A DNA stretch of 64,000 nucleotides from a bacterium A37T11 (GCA_900109895.1 FOBR01000007.1:124001-188000); one strand, 5' to 3'. Numbered from the stretch's first letter, positions 28,012 through 37,739 are shown. A program made the numbers and translations. Notes: generated from the letters alone by a model not told the origin.

Positions 28012-31000
28012 ATGAATAAACTTTATTCAATGGCACACTATTGCCCTAATTTCCGGCTAAAAATAACCAAAATAAAGCAAATAAAAAGCAATTCGCTTTT
28101 CGCATTATGCTTTTCGCTATTTAATTCTTTCGGGCTGGCGGCATATAGTCAGGAAAAGAAACCAGATACGACCCGTAAAACTTTAACCGACTCCGTATTT
28201 CAATTAAACGAAGTACAAGTTAGCACCGGTATCCAGTACATTCCCAAAGAACGGGCTACTGGTAGTTTTGTGCTGGTAGACAGTACCCTCTTCAACCGCA
28301 GTTTTTCCATAGATGTCACCAGCCGGTTGGAGGGGGTGGTTAGTGGCCTTCGGTTTAACCGTCAGGACATGAACCCCAAAAACGTAGATCTGACCATCCG
28401 CAGCACCAGCACCATCCGGTCCGATGACCAGCCGCTCATCATCCTGGATAATTTTGAGTACAACGGCGACCTGAAAAACATCAATCCAAATGATGTACTT
28501 CAGGTCTCGGTGCTCAAAGACGCCGCTGCGGCCAGCATTTGGGGAGCTCGTGCCGGTAACGGTGTGATCGTTATTACGACCAAGCAGGGTAAATATAATC
28601 AACCTACACGAGTTTCTCTTAGTAGTAACCTAGCCACCAAAGGCAAGCAAAATCCGTTCAATACCCCCTGGCTCTCTACCTCTGACTACATTGATATGGA
28701 AACTTATCTGTTTAAGCAGGGCTATTATACCAGTGCGTTGGGGAATATCAGTAAACCGCCTGTTTCCCCAATAGTATGGTTATTAAATGAACGAAAAAAA
28801 GGGCTTATTTCTGCGGCAGATTCCGCTGCCGCCATTGATCAATATCGTGGCATAGACGCCAGGAACGACTTTCGCCAATATTACTTTCAGCGAAGCATTT
28901 CGCAGCAGCATGCGCTTTCACTGACTGGAGGAGGAGCCTTTAACCAGTACTACGCATCGGTCGGTTGGGATAAAAATCAAGGTGGAACGGTAGGATCTGC
29001 CTATGACCGCCTATCCCTTTCTTTTAACCACAGCATTGGCTTTTTTGATAATAAACTGGAAGTAAAAACAGGCATTATTTATACCAAGACACAGGATCAG
29101 CTAAATGACCCGTATCCTGCAATCACCTATCCTTACGCACAGCTGGCGGATGCGGAAGGGAACAGCCTTTCCATCGCCCGGTACAATCCCGGCTTTTTAG
29201 ATACCATAGGGCAGGGACGCCTTCTGGATTGGGGCTACCGTCCATTGGAGGAATTGGCGCTGGCAGACAATACTGTCAAAACATCCGATCTGAAGGTTAA
29301 CCTGAATATCGGGTACCGCTTGTTTGAGTGGCTAAAGGTCAAAGCCCTTTATCAGTATGGCGATGGCCAAACCACAACCCGCAATTATCAAAGCCAGGAA
29401 ACCTTCTATACCCGCGACTTAATCAATCAATTTTCGTCCATTGCCTCGAATGGACAGGTTAGCCGGCCTATACCATTGGGCGGTATTGTTGACCTAAAAA
29501 ATACTCACTATATAGCACAACATCTGCGTGGGCAGCTGGACCTGCAACATCGCTGGCAGGCGCACGAACTACAAGGACTTATCGGTGCTGAATTAAGTAA
29601 TCTCAACACCCAGGCAAATGGCTCTAGGTTTTACGGGTATAACGAGGGGCAAACCAGTAGCAGCAACGTGGACGCTGTAAACGCTTATACAAGCATGGTC
29701 ACCGGACGGAAGAATATACGAATCGCAAACGGGCAGAGCCTTCGATATCTCACCGATCGCTTTTTGTCCTTTTATGCGAATGCCAGTTATAGTTACATGA
29801 AGCGATATACCTTATCCGGTAGCATGCGAAAGGACGGATCTAATCTTTTTGGGGTCGCTACTAACCAAAAATGGTCGCCACTGTGGTCTACCGGTTTCAA
29901 ATGGGATATTTCCAAAGAGCCTATTTATCAGATTTCCTGGTTGCCGTCATTAAGCATACGGCTTAGCTATGGTACCAGCGGCAATATTAATAAAACAGTT
30001 TCTGCCTATTTAGTAGCCCGCTCCCTCGGTTCCAACAACTATGGGCTACCCATCCTGAACATAAGCAATCCGCCTAATCCGGACCTTACCTGGGAAACGG
30101 TTGCTACGCTCAATGCGGCCCTAGATTTTAGCGTGCTGCAATCTGGTCGAATTAGTGGGAGCTTAGAATTTTATCAGCGGAAAGGACGTAATCTCATGGC
30201 CGATGCAGAGCTTCCGGCAGCAAGCGGGCTGCTAACGTATCGCGGCAATACAGCTTCGATGAGTGGTAAGGGCGTAGACCTAAGTTTTAACAGCCAAAAC
30301 CTGGTTGGCGCATTACATTGGCAGACTGCAGTATTATATAGCTATACTACCAATCGGGTGACTGAATACCGTGTTACGCCAACGAATAACAGCAGTTACC
30401 TCAGTGGGGCCTACCAAGTTGGGAAATCTTTGGATGGCTTTTATGTCTATCGCTGGGCTGGTCTGGATCCGCAAAATGGCAATCCACGTGGTTATTTGAA
30501 CGGGCAGGTCAGTGAAGATTATGCCGCTATGGTCAACTCTACTGATTTGAGTGACCTGCACTATGTAGACAGCCACCGGCCTGTTCATTATGGAAGCATT
30601 AGAAATACAGTTGGCTGGCAACATATTTCTTTGTCATTCAATGTGACCTTTAAGATAGGGTATTACTTCGGCAACAGTTTACTAAACTACAGTAATCTGT
30701 ATGGCGGATCTTTTACAGGAGGTGCGGCAGACTTTCCAATGAGATGGCAAAAACCTGGCGATGAAGCCCATACGCAGGTACCATCCCTGGTATACCCCGC
30801 GGTGTCTTCGCGGGATAACTTTTATAACAATTCAGAAGCAATAGTCGAAAAAGGCGATCATATTCGCTTTCAGGACATCCGTTTGGCGTATGAAATTATT
30901 AAAAAGACGGCCACCTGGCTCCCCTTTCGCAACCTGCAATTTTTTGCGATGGCGGCTAACGTGGGGCTCATCTGGAAAGCGACAAAAAGCCGCATGGATC

Positions 31001-31062
31001 CCGACTATGGTTATCAGTATACGCAAACCCGCTTTTCCGGCGGGATAAAAATTGAATTATAA
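28012..31062 (+). CDS. SusC-like TonB-dependent receptor, short N-terminus
   Basis: 1016-residue outer-membrane receptor without STN or CarboxypepD_reg domains. After a long signal region ending AAYSQ, the TonB-box-like FQLNEVQVSTG is followed directly by the plug (ERATGSFVLVDSTLF, LIILDNFEYNGD, ASIWGARAGNGVIVITTKQG) and barrel ending GGIKIEL. It is a close paralogue, by motif, of the truncated receptor at 39512-42787. The operon partners are SusD and a TlpA thioredoxin, not glycosidases, so the ligand may be a peptide or a modified protein. Confidence 0.93.
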   Translation: MNKLYSMAHYCPNFRLKITKIKQIKSNSLFALCFSLFNSFGLAAYSQEKKPDTTRKTLTDSVFQLNEVQVSTGIQYIPKERATGSFVLVDSTLFNRSFSIDVTSRLEGVVSGLRFNRQDMNPKNVDLTIRSTSTIRSDDQPLIILDNFEYNGDLKNINPNDVLQVSVLKDAAAASIWGARAGNGVIVITTKQGKYNQPTRVSLSSNLATKGKQNPFNTPWLSTSDYIDMETYLFKQGYYTSALGNISKPPVSPIVWLLNERKKGLISAADSAAAIDQYRGIDARNDFRQYYFQRSISQQHALSLTGGGAFNQYYASVGWDKNQGGTVGSAYDRLSLSFNHSIGFFDNKLEVKTGIIYTKTQDQLNDPYPAITYPYAQLADAEGNSLSIARYNPGFLDTIGQGRLLDWGYRPLEELALADNTVKTSDLKVNLNIGYRLFEWLKVKALYQYGDGQTTTRNYQSQETFYTRDLINQFSSIASNGQVSRPIPLGGIVDLKNTHYIAQHLRGQLDLQHRWQAHELQGLIGAELSNLNTQANGSRFYGYNEGQTSSSNVDAVNAYTSMVTGRKNIRIANGQSLRYLTDRFLSFYANASYSYMKRYTLSGSMRKDGSNLFGVATNQKWSPLWSTGFKWDISKEPIYQISWLPSLSIRLSYGTSGNINKTVSAYLVARSLGSNNYGLPILNISNPPNPDLTWETVATLNAALDFSVLQSGRISGSLEFYQRKGRNLMADAELPAASGLLTYRGNTASMSGKGVDLSFNSQNLVGALHWQTAVLYSYTTNRVTEYRVTPTNNSSYLSGAYQVGKSLDGFYVYRWAGLDPQNGNPRGYLNGQVSEDYAAMVNSTDLSDLHYVDSHRPVHYGSIRNTVGWQHISLSFNVTFKIGYYFGNSLLNYSNLYGGSFTGGAADFPMRWQKPGDEAHTQVPSLVYPAVSSRDNFYNNSEAIVEKGDHIRFQDIRLAYEIIKKTATWLPFRNLQFFAMAANVGLIWKATKSRMDPDYGYQYTQTRFSGGIKIEL

Positions 31063-31079
31063 TCCTAATAACGATAAAC

Positions 31080-32441
31080 ATGAATATAAGAATAAACGTA
31101 TTGATCCTTTGTGGCTGCCTGGTGTCGTGTAACAGTTACCTGGATGCCGTACCCGATAGATCACTGGCCATATTGACAACCTTAGAACAGTATGAACAGC
31201 TTATTAATGGCGACTTGTATGCTCAGGCTCCGGCCCTTCAGGAGTTAGGCATTGATGATTATTATGTGCCTTTTTCAGTTTGGCAATCCAAAGACATCCG
31301 GTTGCAAAACGCTTATATTTGGAAAGCAGATATTTACGACGGGAACAGTGGTTCAGGTGTTACCCAAGACTGGAATGCACCCTATGGTAAGATCTATTAT
31401 TGCAATGTCGTGCTTGAAGGACTGGAAAGCCTTAGTGGTAGCCATGAATCGGCCGCATTCAGGGAAGTGAAGGGACATGCCCTGTTTTTTCGGGCATACC
31501 AGCACTATTTGCTGCAAGAGGTCTACGGGCAACCCTACCGTCCAGCCACTGCCAATATGGACTTGGGCATCCCGCTTAAATATACGTCCTTACCTACAGA
31601 ACGTATTTTCAGGTCAACTGTCGCAAAAACATTTGCCAGTATTATCCTTGACTCAGAAAAAGCGCTTGAAATGCTGCCGGAAGACTATCAAGCTGTAAAC
31701 AAAGTGCGCGCATCAAAGGCAGCCGTCTGTGCCTTTTTAAGCAGAGTGTATTTAACCATGCAGAACTACCAGCAGTCGTTGGCCTATGCGGACCAGTGTT
31801 TAAGTTATTATGTGCAATTACTGGACTATAACCAACTTTATCCCGATTATCGTTTTGGCTATCCGGACAACCAAGAAGTAGTGTTTTCGGTCAATGCCAG
31901 CGGTACGAGTGGCGTCTTTTTGAATACCGGAATATTTGTAGACTCTCTCCTATATCCGTTATATGCAGATCATGACTTGCGTAAACAAGTATTCTTCCTG
32001 CAAGACGCAACCACGGGTCTTCCTCATTTTAAAAGCATGTATTCCGGAGATTCCAATCCCTTTGCCGGCTTGGCGCTTGATGAAGTATACCTGAACCGGG
32101 CTGAATGCCGGGCACGTTTGGGGGACGAGGACGGTGCCTTGGCGGACTTAAATGAACTATTGATTCATCGCTACGAAACCGGATACTATTTTCCATTGAC
32201 CCGCGAAAGCGCTGGTAATACGCTGCAAGCCGTGTTAAAAGAAAGGCGAAAGGAAATGGTGGTCCGGTGTACCCGCTGGACGGATCTCAGAAGGCTAAAC
32301 CAAGATCCGGCTCTGGCAACGACATTAAGACGCTCGTTAAATGGAACAGATTATGAACTGCTACCAAACAGTCCTCGTTACACCTATCCCATTCCACCCA
32401 AGGAAGCCGCCATCAGTCAGCTACCTCAAAATCAACGTTAA
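31080..32441 (+). CDS. SusD/RagB lipoprotein
   Basis: 453-residue SusD-family lipoprotein (lipobox region CLVSC, Cys about 16). Features: KGHALFFRAYQHYLLQEVYGQPY, DEVYLNRAECRARLGDEDGALADLN, and KERRKEMVVRCTRWTDLRRLN. Shorter than the polysaccharide SusDs in this window. 17 nt after SusC and 6 nt before the thioredoxin gene. Confidence 0.93.
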   Translation: MNIRINVLILCGCLVSCNSYLDAVPDRSLAILTTLEQYEQLINGDLYAQAPALQELGIDDYYVPFSVWQSKDIRLQNAYIWKADIYDGNSGSGVTQDWNAPYGKIYYCNVVLEGLESLSGSHESAAFREVKGHALFFRAYQHYLLQEVYGQPYRPATANMDLGIPLKYTSLPTERIFRSTVAKTFASIILDSEKALEMLPEDYQAVNKVRASKAAVCAFLSRVYLTMQNYQQSLAYADQCLSYYVQLLDYNQLYPDYRFGYPDNQEVVFSVNASGTSGVFLNTGIFVDSLLYPLYADHDLRKQVFFLQDATTGLPHFKSMYSGDSNPFAGLALDEVYLNRAECRARLGDEDGALADLNELLIHRYETGYYFPLTRESAGNTLQAVLKERRKEMVVRCTRWTDLRRLNQDPALATTLRRSLNGTDYELLPNSPRYTYPIPPKEAAISQLPQNQR

Positions 32442-32447
32442 CAAAAT

Positions 32448-32957
32448 ATGAAACAGGTTATAATAGTCTTCGTTACATGGGTGATCGGTCTTCTGCAGGT
32501 GCAGGGACAGCAAGTTGGTAAACCTGTTCCCGCATTTCGGTTGGAAGATAGCGAAGGGCACTTCATAAATCTGGCTGATTTCGAAGGGAAAGTGGTTGTT
32601 ATTGATATTTGGTATACCGGTTGCAGCAGTTGTGCCTATTTTTATCAACACGTTTTATCGGGCATAGAAAACGAGTTTCTTTCAAAAAATGAGGTGGTAT
32701 TCATATCGGTATCTACGGATAAAGATCGGAAATGTTGGTTGAAAAGCGTTGCAGGGGGTAACTATACTTCGTCCAAGCTTATCAATGTATATACTGGGGG
32801 TAAGGGATTCCAACATGCCTTACTTACTTTTTATGATGTAGAGCGTTTCCCTTATCTCCTTATAATAGATAAAAAGGGTAACCTGCACGCAGCGATTGAT
32901 ACAGTCAATCATTATTCTACGGAACAGATTACCCAACTAATTAAGGATGTGCATTAA
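32448..32957 (+). CDS. TlpA-like thioredoxin-fold protein
   Basis: 169-residue secreted thioredoxin-like protein. Signal peptide (1-21, ending VQGQ), then the AhpC-TSA/redoxin fold: VPAFRLEDSEGHFINLADF, VVVIDIWYTGCSSCAYF with redox pair C-S-S-C, and RFPYLLIIDKKGN with the cis-proline. It probably forms or reduces disulfides in the periplasm. Last gene of the SusCD-TlpA operon, facing the DUF6520-like peptide and MauE genes across a shared terminator. Confidence 0.9.
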   Translation: MKQVIIVFVTWVIGLLQVQGQQVGKPVPAFRLEDSEGHFINLADFEGKVVVIDIWYTGCSSCAYFYQHVLSGIENEFLSKNEVVFISVSTDKDRKCWLKSVAGGNYTSSKLINVYTGGKGFQHALLTFYDVERFPYLLIIDKKGNLHAAIDTVNHYSTEQITQLIKDVH

Positions 32958-32961
32958 CCTG

Positions 32962-32996
32962 AAACGGCTGGACCACGCATCCAGCCGTTTTTGTTG
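32962..32996. terminator. Bidirectional terminator between convergent genes
   Basis: AAACGGCTGGA (32962-32972) pairs with TCCAGCCGTTT (32980-32990), 7-nt loop. T-runs on one side and A-runs on the other serve both strands. Confidence 0.75.
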
Positions 32997-33011
32997 CCAG
33001 ATTATTTAACC

Positions 33012-33341
33012 TCAGTTAGCATACGGACCGTTGCCCGATGTAGTGAAGTCGGCATCATCGTCTACATACCAACCATTTGCAGCGTCGCCCTGAATGGTCA
33101 CATCGCCTTCTTCAAAGCTGATTCTACATGGATAGCTAGCAAGACCACATGATCCACTAGTAGTGCTGATCGGACTGGCTGTGATGTATAAACGGTGATT
33201 TCCTGAATCCTGACTCAGCACACCGTAAACAACCGTTGCCACCTTTTTAGTCTTGTCTTCCTTAAAAGACATCATCACTACGCCCATCAATAGGGCACCC
33301 ACTACGGTGAACGTATTCACCTGTAAAAGCAATTTTCTCAT
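33012..33341 (-). CDS. DUF6520-like small secreted protein
   Basis: 109-residue protein with an N-terminal hydrophobic segment (about 5-26) after MRKLL, as in DUF6520 peptides of Bacteroidota. The mature part has exactly two Cys, in SGSCGLASYPCRISF (about 69 and 76), which could form a disulfide, and an acidic C-terminal half with a Gly/Asn-rich end. Family assignment is by size, context and Cys pattern. Downstream of the MauE-like gene on the same strand and convergent to TlpA. Confidence 0.6.
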   Translation of the reverse strand: MRKLLLQVNTFTVVGALLMGVVMMSFKEDKTKKVATVVYGVLSQDSGNHRLYITASPISTTSGSCGLASYPCRISFEEGDVTIQGDAANGWYVDDDADFTTSGNGPYAN

Positions 33342-33452
33342 TGCAGTAAAAAGTTTAATTTGTTTGTTGCCACCATGGCCCTTGAAGCCTTCGCCTGGTG
33401 ATCGTTACTTCTCAGTTCTGCGCAGGGCCGGCTTTTGCCCTGCTGTCGCTGG

Positions 33453-33941
33453 TCATCCACTATTCCTGGCCACCTCCTTTCGCACTTTTAAACGGTGTAA
33501 CCATCTGTTGATATATGAGAGCCAGCCCTTCTGTAGGGCAAGGACGGTCATAGCGAGTAAGATAAAGATTGTGTTGAAGCGCAGGTTGGCCATAAAAGAA
33601 CCTTTCTCCAAAAAGCCCATACAGGCACAGGGTTGTGTTTTGAAGCTCCCGGCCATCCCCAGGATGAGGTAGCCGGTTAACACGGCCAGCATCCGTAAGG
33701 TCGCCCGCAAGCCATACAACCGTGTGGGATGGTAGCTTAACAGCGCTGCCAAGATCAGCTGCAATACAGGCAGCGCCCAGGCGATGATATGCGCCAACTT
33801 TTCAGTAAAGATCTGTTCATCCATCTGCTCCCGCGCCTTGTCCAGGTCGGTCAGCTGATCCCATGCGGCAAAGAGCAACGTCAGGGATATCACTGCCGTC
33901 AGGACATTTACGATCAACTCTTTTTTTGCTGCTGTTTTCAT
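33453..33941 (-). CDS. MauE/DoxX-like redox-associated membrane protein
   Basis: 162-residue inner-membrane protein with four predicted TM helices (about 10-28, 48-66, 76-94, 112-130) and the loop motif KTQPCACMGF typical of MauE-like proteins. MauE proteins support disulfide formation of periplasmic partners. Encoded 111 nt upstream of the DUF6520-like peptide on the same strand. Together with the TlpA protein it suggests a disulfide-processing pathway. Confidence 0.8.
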   Translation of the reverse strand: MKTAAKKELIVNVLTAVISLTLLFAAWDQLTDLDKAREQMDEQIFTEKLAHIIAWALPVLQLILAALLSYHPTRLYGLRATLRMLAVLTGYLILGMAGSFKTQPCACMGFLEKGSFMANLRFNTIFILLAMTVLALQKGWLSYINRWLHRLKVRKEVARNSG

Positions 33942-34094
33942 ACCACAAAATAAGGTAGTTTATCAACCGCAAAACAGTGGTTCGTGGCGCACCACCCCGG
34001 AATAATCCCTAAAAGATGGTGTTTGGAGTATACTAAACGCAAAAAAAAATTAAAAATTTTTTTAATAGGAGAGGGGGTGGTGTCAGGAAAACCG
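33942..34094. other. Spacer upstream of MauE-like gene
   Basis: Holds an A/T hairpin-like run (34041-34066) and a G-rich end. No gene, and no clear -7 box with a correct spacer. Confidence 0.4.
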
Positions 34095-35279
34095 TTAAAT
34101 TCCGCTCATCAACGTTTTCCACGCCTGCTTTTCGGAGGTTTTTAGATTATCCAACAAGTCCGGATATTCCTTAAACAAACGGAGTATCATGGCCAGCAAT
34201 AAATAATATACCCCTTCCAGCGTATGCTGCGAAGGATCTTTACTGTGGTTGAGCAGGCTTTTTACACTCAGTTCTTCTTTCTGTCCGCGGGTATTGATCA
34301 CTGATGCCAGTGCCTCCATCACCTGTTTTTTCGTATACTCCTTGGGGAAGATGCCCAGGTCTATCCACAGTTGCACCAGGATGGACAGTTGAGGTGCAGA
34401 CACGGTGGCTTTGACTTTTTGGGTGAGGGGAGGGCTATTCAAATCAAGGTGGCTTAGCTCAAAGTTGATCCGGGCGATGAGGCATTCCCGCAAAGAATTG
34501 CGGTCGGCGGCATAATAATATTTGCGGCTTTCTTCCTGGTGCTCCAGCTGCAGGCGGTAGTAGCGCAGTTTCTTTTCAGCATCATCTCCAATAGCCATAT
34601 CGGTTATCTGCTGTTTGAGGAAGCGTTGAATGGGGTAGTGGTTAAAATTTAAGTAAACCAGCTCTTGTATCAGGGTGGTTTCCGTCTCCGGCCCGTCCGC
34701 ATGCAGCATGTTTTCCAGTGCACGGCCCAGCTTTTGGCCATAAGCCACTTGATGAAAACTCAATAGATGGCCTGTACCTTTACACAGAGGCAAAAAGTAG
34801 TCGCCCATCAAATATTCCCATTGCGGGCTCACCGGAGCCATACGCAAAGAGTTTATGAGCCGTTTGCGCAGGTTTTTAAAAGCTGGGGCCACCTGCGCAG
34901 CCGCAAAATCCGGAATCCGAAGGTACCGGTGCTGGCCAGCTGGGTAGAGGATGTGCAGGGAGGCGATCGTCTCTTCCAGGCTGCGCATACCTTGCTGCCA
35001 TAACCCGTAAAACGGATGTGCTGAAGTACCATGGTGGGCATATTGCCAAAGTTGGTTGCTGTAGTCAACCAACAGATCCTGCCGGATGCACAGGTTGAGG
35101 ATGGCTATTTCGGGGTTGCCAGACAGGGCCACCGACCGAAAAACATGCTCCCCGACCAGGATTATGCCATTTTTTAGTTGCGTGCGCAAGGATGTTAATG
35201 CAGGGTCTGCCATCCCTTCCCCAACCCCAGGATTGAGTTCTTGGGTAATCCAGTGACCAAAACGGTATATCTCTTCCAT
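34095..35279 (-). CDS. Hypothetical protein, possibly RteC-like
   Basis: 394-residue soluble, mostly helical protein. I do not recognise it firmly. The C-terminal third (SAPQLSILVQLWIDLGIFP, KKQVMEALASVINTR, LSVKSLLNHSKDPSQHTLEGVYYLLLAMI) has the pattern seen at the end of RteC-type proteins of conjugative transposons: a helical module with a conserved Leu-rich start and a short Ser-x-x-Ser-Leu segment. A primase relic 3.5 kb away supports a mobile-element origin, but this is inference. A 41-bp repeat lies 49 bp upstream. Confidence 0.5.
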   Translation of the reverse strand: MEEIYRFGHWITQELNPGVGEGMADPALTSLRTQLKNGIILVGEHVFRSVALSGNPEIAILNLCIRQDLLVDYSNQLWQYAHHGTSAHPFYGLWQQGMRSLEETIASLHILYPAGQHRYLRIPDFAAAQVAPAFKNLRKRLINSLRMAPVSPQWEYLMGDYFLPLCKGTGHLLSFHQVAYGQKLGRALENMLHADGPETETTLIQELVYLNFNHYPIQRFLKQQITDMAIGDDAEKKLRYYRLQLEHQEESRKYYYAADRNSLRECLIARINFELSHLDLNSPPLTQKVKATVSAPQLSILVQLWIDLGIFPKEYTKKQVMEALASVINTRGQKEELSVKSLLNHSKDPSQHTLEGVYYLLLAMILRLFKEYPDLLDNLKTSEKQAWKTLMSGI

Positions 35280-35300
35280 AGGCGCTTGCTATTAAAGCAG

Positions 35301-35368
35301 CCAATATCGGAAAAGGGTAGGGGATCAGGCCATACTAAGTTTTGAAAAAAAGACCAGAGTGAGTGCAA
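35301..35368. repeat. Direct repeat, left copy (flanks the ATPase-HigBA block)
   Basis: CCAATATCGG (35301-35310), then the 41-bp block 35328-35368 starting GGCCATACTAAGTTTTG, which matches 37879-37919 at 39 of 41 positions. It faces upstream of the 34095-35279 gene but points in the plus direction. Confidence 0.75.
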
Positions 35369-35393
35369 TTCTTTTTCTAAAGGAACCAATAAA

Positions 35394-36968
35394 CTAGTTC
35401 GAAACCTCTTCTTGAAAGGCAATGTCGCCTTTGGTGAAAGCGATGGCGAGCTTATGAATCCTTTTCTTTTGATTTAAGAAGGGTTTAGCATAGCCAGTAG
35501 CTTCAATTTGGCTCATGGCTTCTTTGACCGAAGCTGAAAGTGCTTCTTTGGTTTTGGCGTATTTAATCTCCACCACATACACCCGGTCTTTGAATTTGAG
35601 TACCGAATCGGTCCGGCCCGTACCGGTATGGCTTTCTGATTGATGATTAATATTGGCCAGGATCATTGCCAGCTGGAAAAGCGCATGGTAAAACCCTTCG
35701 TTCTTATTGGTAGTTTGCGTGTCGTAGGTAATATTAGAAAGTAATTTATCCAGGTTATCCATCGCAGCGGCAGTGTCGCCTTTGGCAAACGCTTCCCGCA
35801 TGTTGATGCCCAGATCGTGCAGAGCAGGCAGGTCTTCATTGGTCAAATCCGTTAATACCAACTCCGATATGGCCGTACGCACTTCCTCGTTCGGTATCTG
35901 CAGGTAATAATACCCCTCTTTCCGGTCAAACGCATGAATCGTCAGGTAACCTGCCTGAAACAACAAGGCCAGGCTGTTTAAGCTTTCGATCCGCTGACCC
36001 TCAGTAAAGGTCTCCGTCACACGGATGGATTCCTTCAGTACTTTTTCCAGCGTATCTTTGGTTTTTAGAAGTTTCAGCAGGAATGTTGGCGTGCCGCTGC
36101 TGTACCAGAACGGCTTGTAGCGGCTTTTATCAAAGAGCAAGAGCACCGAGTACGGATTATACACAAAAGTCTCTGCATCCCAGCTATACCCGTTGTACCA
36201 AAGCTTTACTTCAGCAAGGGTTTCTGCCTTGGTTGTGTCGTTGGCCTGAGCCGTTGCCTGTATATAATCAGGAAAATACGCTTCAAGTTCCTGCTGAGTA
36301 TACCCGCAGATGCCCGCATATTGCGCATCAAAGCTAATGTCGTTCAGATTATTGAACCCTGAGAAGATCGTTGTCTGGCTGATCTTTGTAATACCCGTGA
36401 CTACCAAAAGCTTCAGGTAATCGGAAGAGGCTTTTAATGCCCCATAAAATGTATAAAGTACCTTCCGCATTTCATTGGCTAGATCCAGGTCATCAATCTT
36501 GTCTAAAATAGCTTTATCGTACTCATCTACCAATACCACCACCTGCTTTCCGGTCTTTATATAAAGTCGACGGACTAGCTGACCCAGCATGTCTGAGGGC
36601 GAATTAGGATCATCATCAATTTCCACACCGTTCAATTCGGCGATGGTTTGCAACAAACGGGATAGGCCCGTTTTCAGGGTATGGGGACTTTCTGAGTTCA
36701 AAGTCATATCCAACACGATCACCGGATATATTTCCCAATCCATCTTGCCTTCGACATAAAGCCCCTTAAACAACTCCTTTTTACCCTCAAAAAGAGCCTT
36801 GATTGTGCTTAGTAACAAACTTTTGCCAAAACGCCGGGGGCGACTCAGGAAGATATATCCGGCGCTGGTTGTCAGCAAACGATGGATATAGGGGGTCTTG
36901 TCTACATAGACAAAATCACCTTTTCTGAGTTTTTCAAACGATTGTTCGCCAACGGGTAAATTCTTCAT
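35394..36968 (-). CDS. AAA-ATPase-like/PDDEXK nuclease-family protein (DUF1703 type)
   Basis: 524-residue protein of the AAA-ATPase_like plus PDDEXK_9 family, abundant in Bacteroidota with unknown function. Start motif: PVGEQSFEKLRKGDFVYVDKT. Walker-like SRPRRFGKSLLLS is at about 42-54, VVVLVDEYDKAIL at about 140-152, and the C-terminal nuclease-like DRVYVVEIKYAKTKEAL at about 470. Probably an accessory or selfish-type gene. It sits between direct repeats together with HigBA. Confidence 0.9.
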   Translation of the reverse strand: MKNLPVGEQSFEKLRKGDFVYVDKTPYIHRLLTTSAGYIFLSRPRRFGKSLLLSTIKALFEGKKELFKGLYVEGKMDWEIYPVIVLDMTLNSESPHTLKTGLSRLLQTIAELNGVEIDDDPNSPSDMLGQLVRRLYIKTGKQVVVLVDEYDKAILDKIDDLDLANEMRKVLYTFYGALKASSDYLKLLVVTGITKISQTTIFSGFNNLNDISFDAQYAGICGYTQQELEAYFPDYIQATAQANDTTKAETLAEVKLWYNGYSWDAETFVYNPYSVLLLFDKSRYKPFWYSSGTPTFLLKLLKTKDTLEKVLKESIRVTETFTEGQRIESLNSLALLFQAGYLTIHAFDRKEGYYYLQIPNEEVRTAISELVLTDLTNEDLPALHDLGINMREAFAKGDTAAAMDNLDKLLSNITYDTQTTNKNEGFYHALFQLAMILANINHQSESHTGTGRTDSVLKFKDRVYVVEIKYAKTKEALSASVKEAMSQIEATGYAKPFLNQKKRIHKLAIAFTKGDIAFQEEVSN

Positions 36969-37076
36969 GGCGCTAATATAAGTATAAATTTTGAACGCTC
37001 CTTGCCTCTGGGAACCTCATAGCTACAAACTTTAGATAAAATTGCTTAGAAGCATCCTCTTTATTAAGCAAGTAAC

Positions 37077-37442
37077 TTACAACTCTACACCCAGTACAGT
37101 TGCTGCATTGATCTTTAGCTTACGGCTGATGGTTCTCGCTATTTTTAACGTAGGCTCGCTTTTGCCGGTGAGGTATTCGCTGACACGCGACGGACTAACG
37201 TCGAGGATGGCGGATAATTCGGCTTGGTTAAGGTCCATTTCGTACATGCGCAACTTAATGACCTCGGATAATGATGGAGGCTCAACCGGATAATGCAGAT
37301 CTTCATAATCAGCTATTAGATCTGACAATAAGTCCAGCTCTATAAAATCCTTGTTATCTGATGGTGTTTCGTTTCCAACAATCTGTAAAAGTTCTTCAAT
37401 CCTTTCACAAGCAGCTTTGTATTGTTGTTCTGACTTAATCAT
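37077..37442 (-). CDS. higA: HigA-type antitoxin
   Basis: 121-residue HTH antitoxin. The N-terminal helical part is followed by a SEVIKLRMYEMDLNQAELSA segment and an Xre HTH ending SRVSEYLTGKSEP (about 70-115). HigA-like antitoxins of this class bind the toxin through the N-terminal half and repress the operon. The toxin gene lies upstream with a 3-nt gap (toxin first, the usual HigBA order). Confidence 0.85.
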   Translation of the reverse strand: MIKSEQQYKAACERIEELLQIVGNETPSDNKDFIELDLLSDLIADYEDLHYPVEPPSLSEVIKLRMYEMDLNQAELSAILDVSPSRVSEYLTGKSEPTLKIARTISRKLKINAATVLGVEL

Positions 37443-37445
37443 AAC

Positions 37446-37739
37446 CTAAATATTTGCACAATCTATTTTGTCATATTCTTTATGAGTACCAATAAACCGG
37501 ATATACAATTTTTGGGAAGCAAAGATAACAATGGCTACCAGCCTGTACGTATTGCCTCTAATATTAAAGACATATCGGTTATTGCCTACGTTGTCCACAC
37601 TATTAAACGTATTTTTTATATCAGCAAAATTTGCCCACGTACTTGCTTCGACTTTCTTGTACCAGTCTCTTAAGGCAACATCTGCATCCGGATACACCGT
37701 TGAAAATTCCCTAATCCTTGCAAATGTGACAATCCTCAT
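37446..37739 (-). CDS. higB: HigB-type mRNA interferase toxin
   Basis: 97-residue toxin of the HigB (RelE-superfamily) type: MRIVTFARIREFSTVYPDAD, ALRDWYKKVEASTWANFADI, NRYVFNIRGNTYRLVAIV and LYIRFIGTHKEYDKID are characteristic. Predicted ribosome-dependent mRNA cleavage when free of HigA. Confidence 0.88.
   Translation of the reverse strand: MRIVTFARIREFSTVYPDADVALRDWYKKVEASTWANFADIKNTFNSVDNVGNNRYVFNIRGNTYRLVAIVIFASQKLYIRFIGTHKEYDKIDCANI

Noticed and set aside
33253-33672. 139-codon plus-strand frame
   Set aside because: Antisense to the DUF6520-like and MauE-like genes; no start signal.
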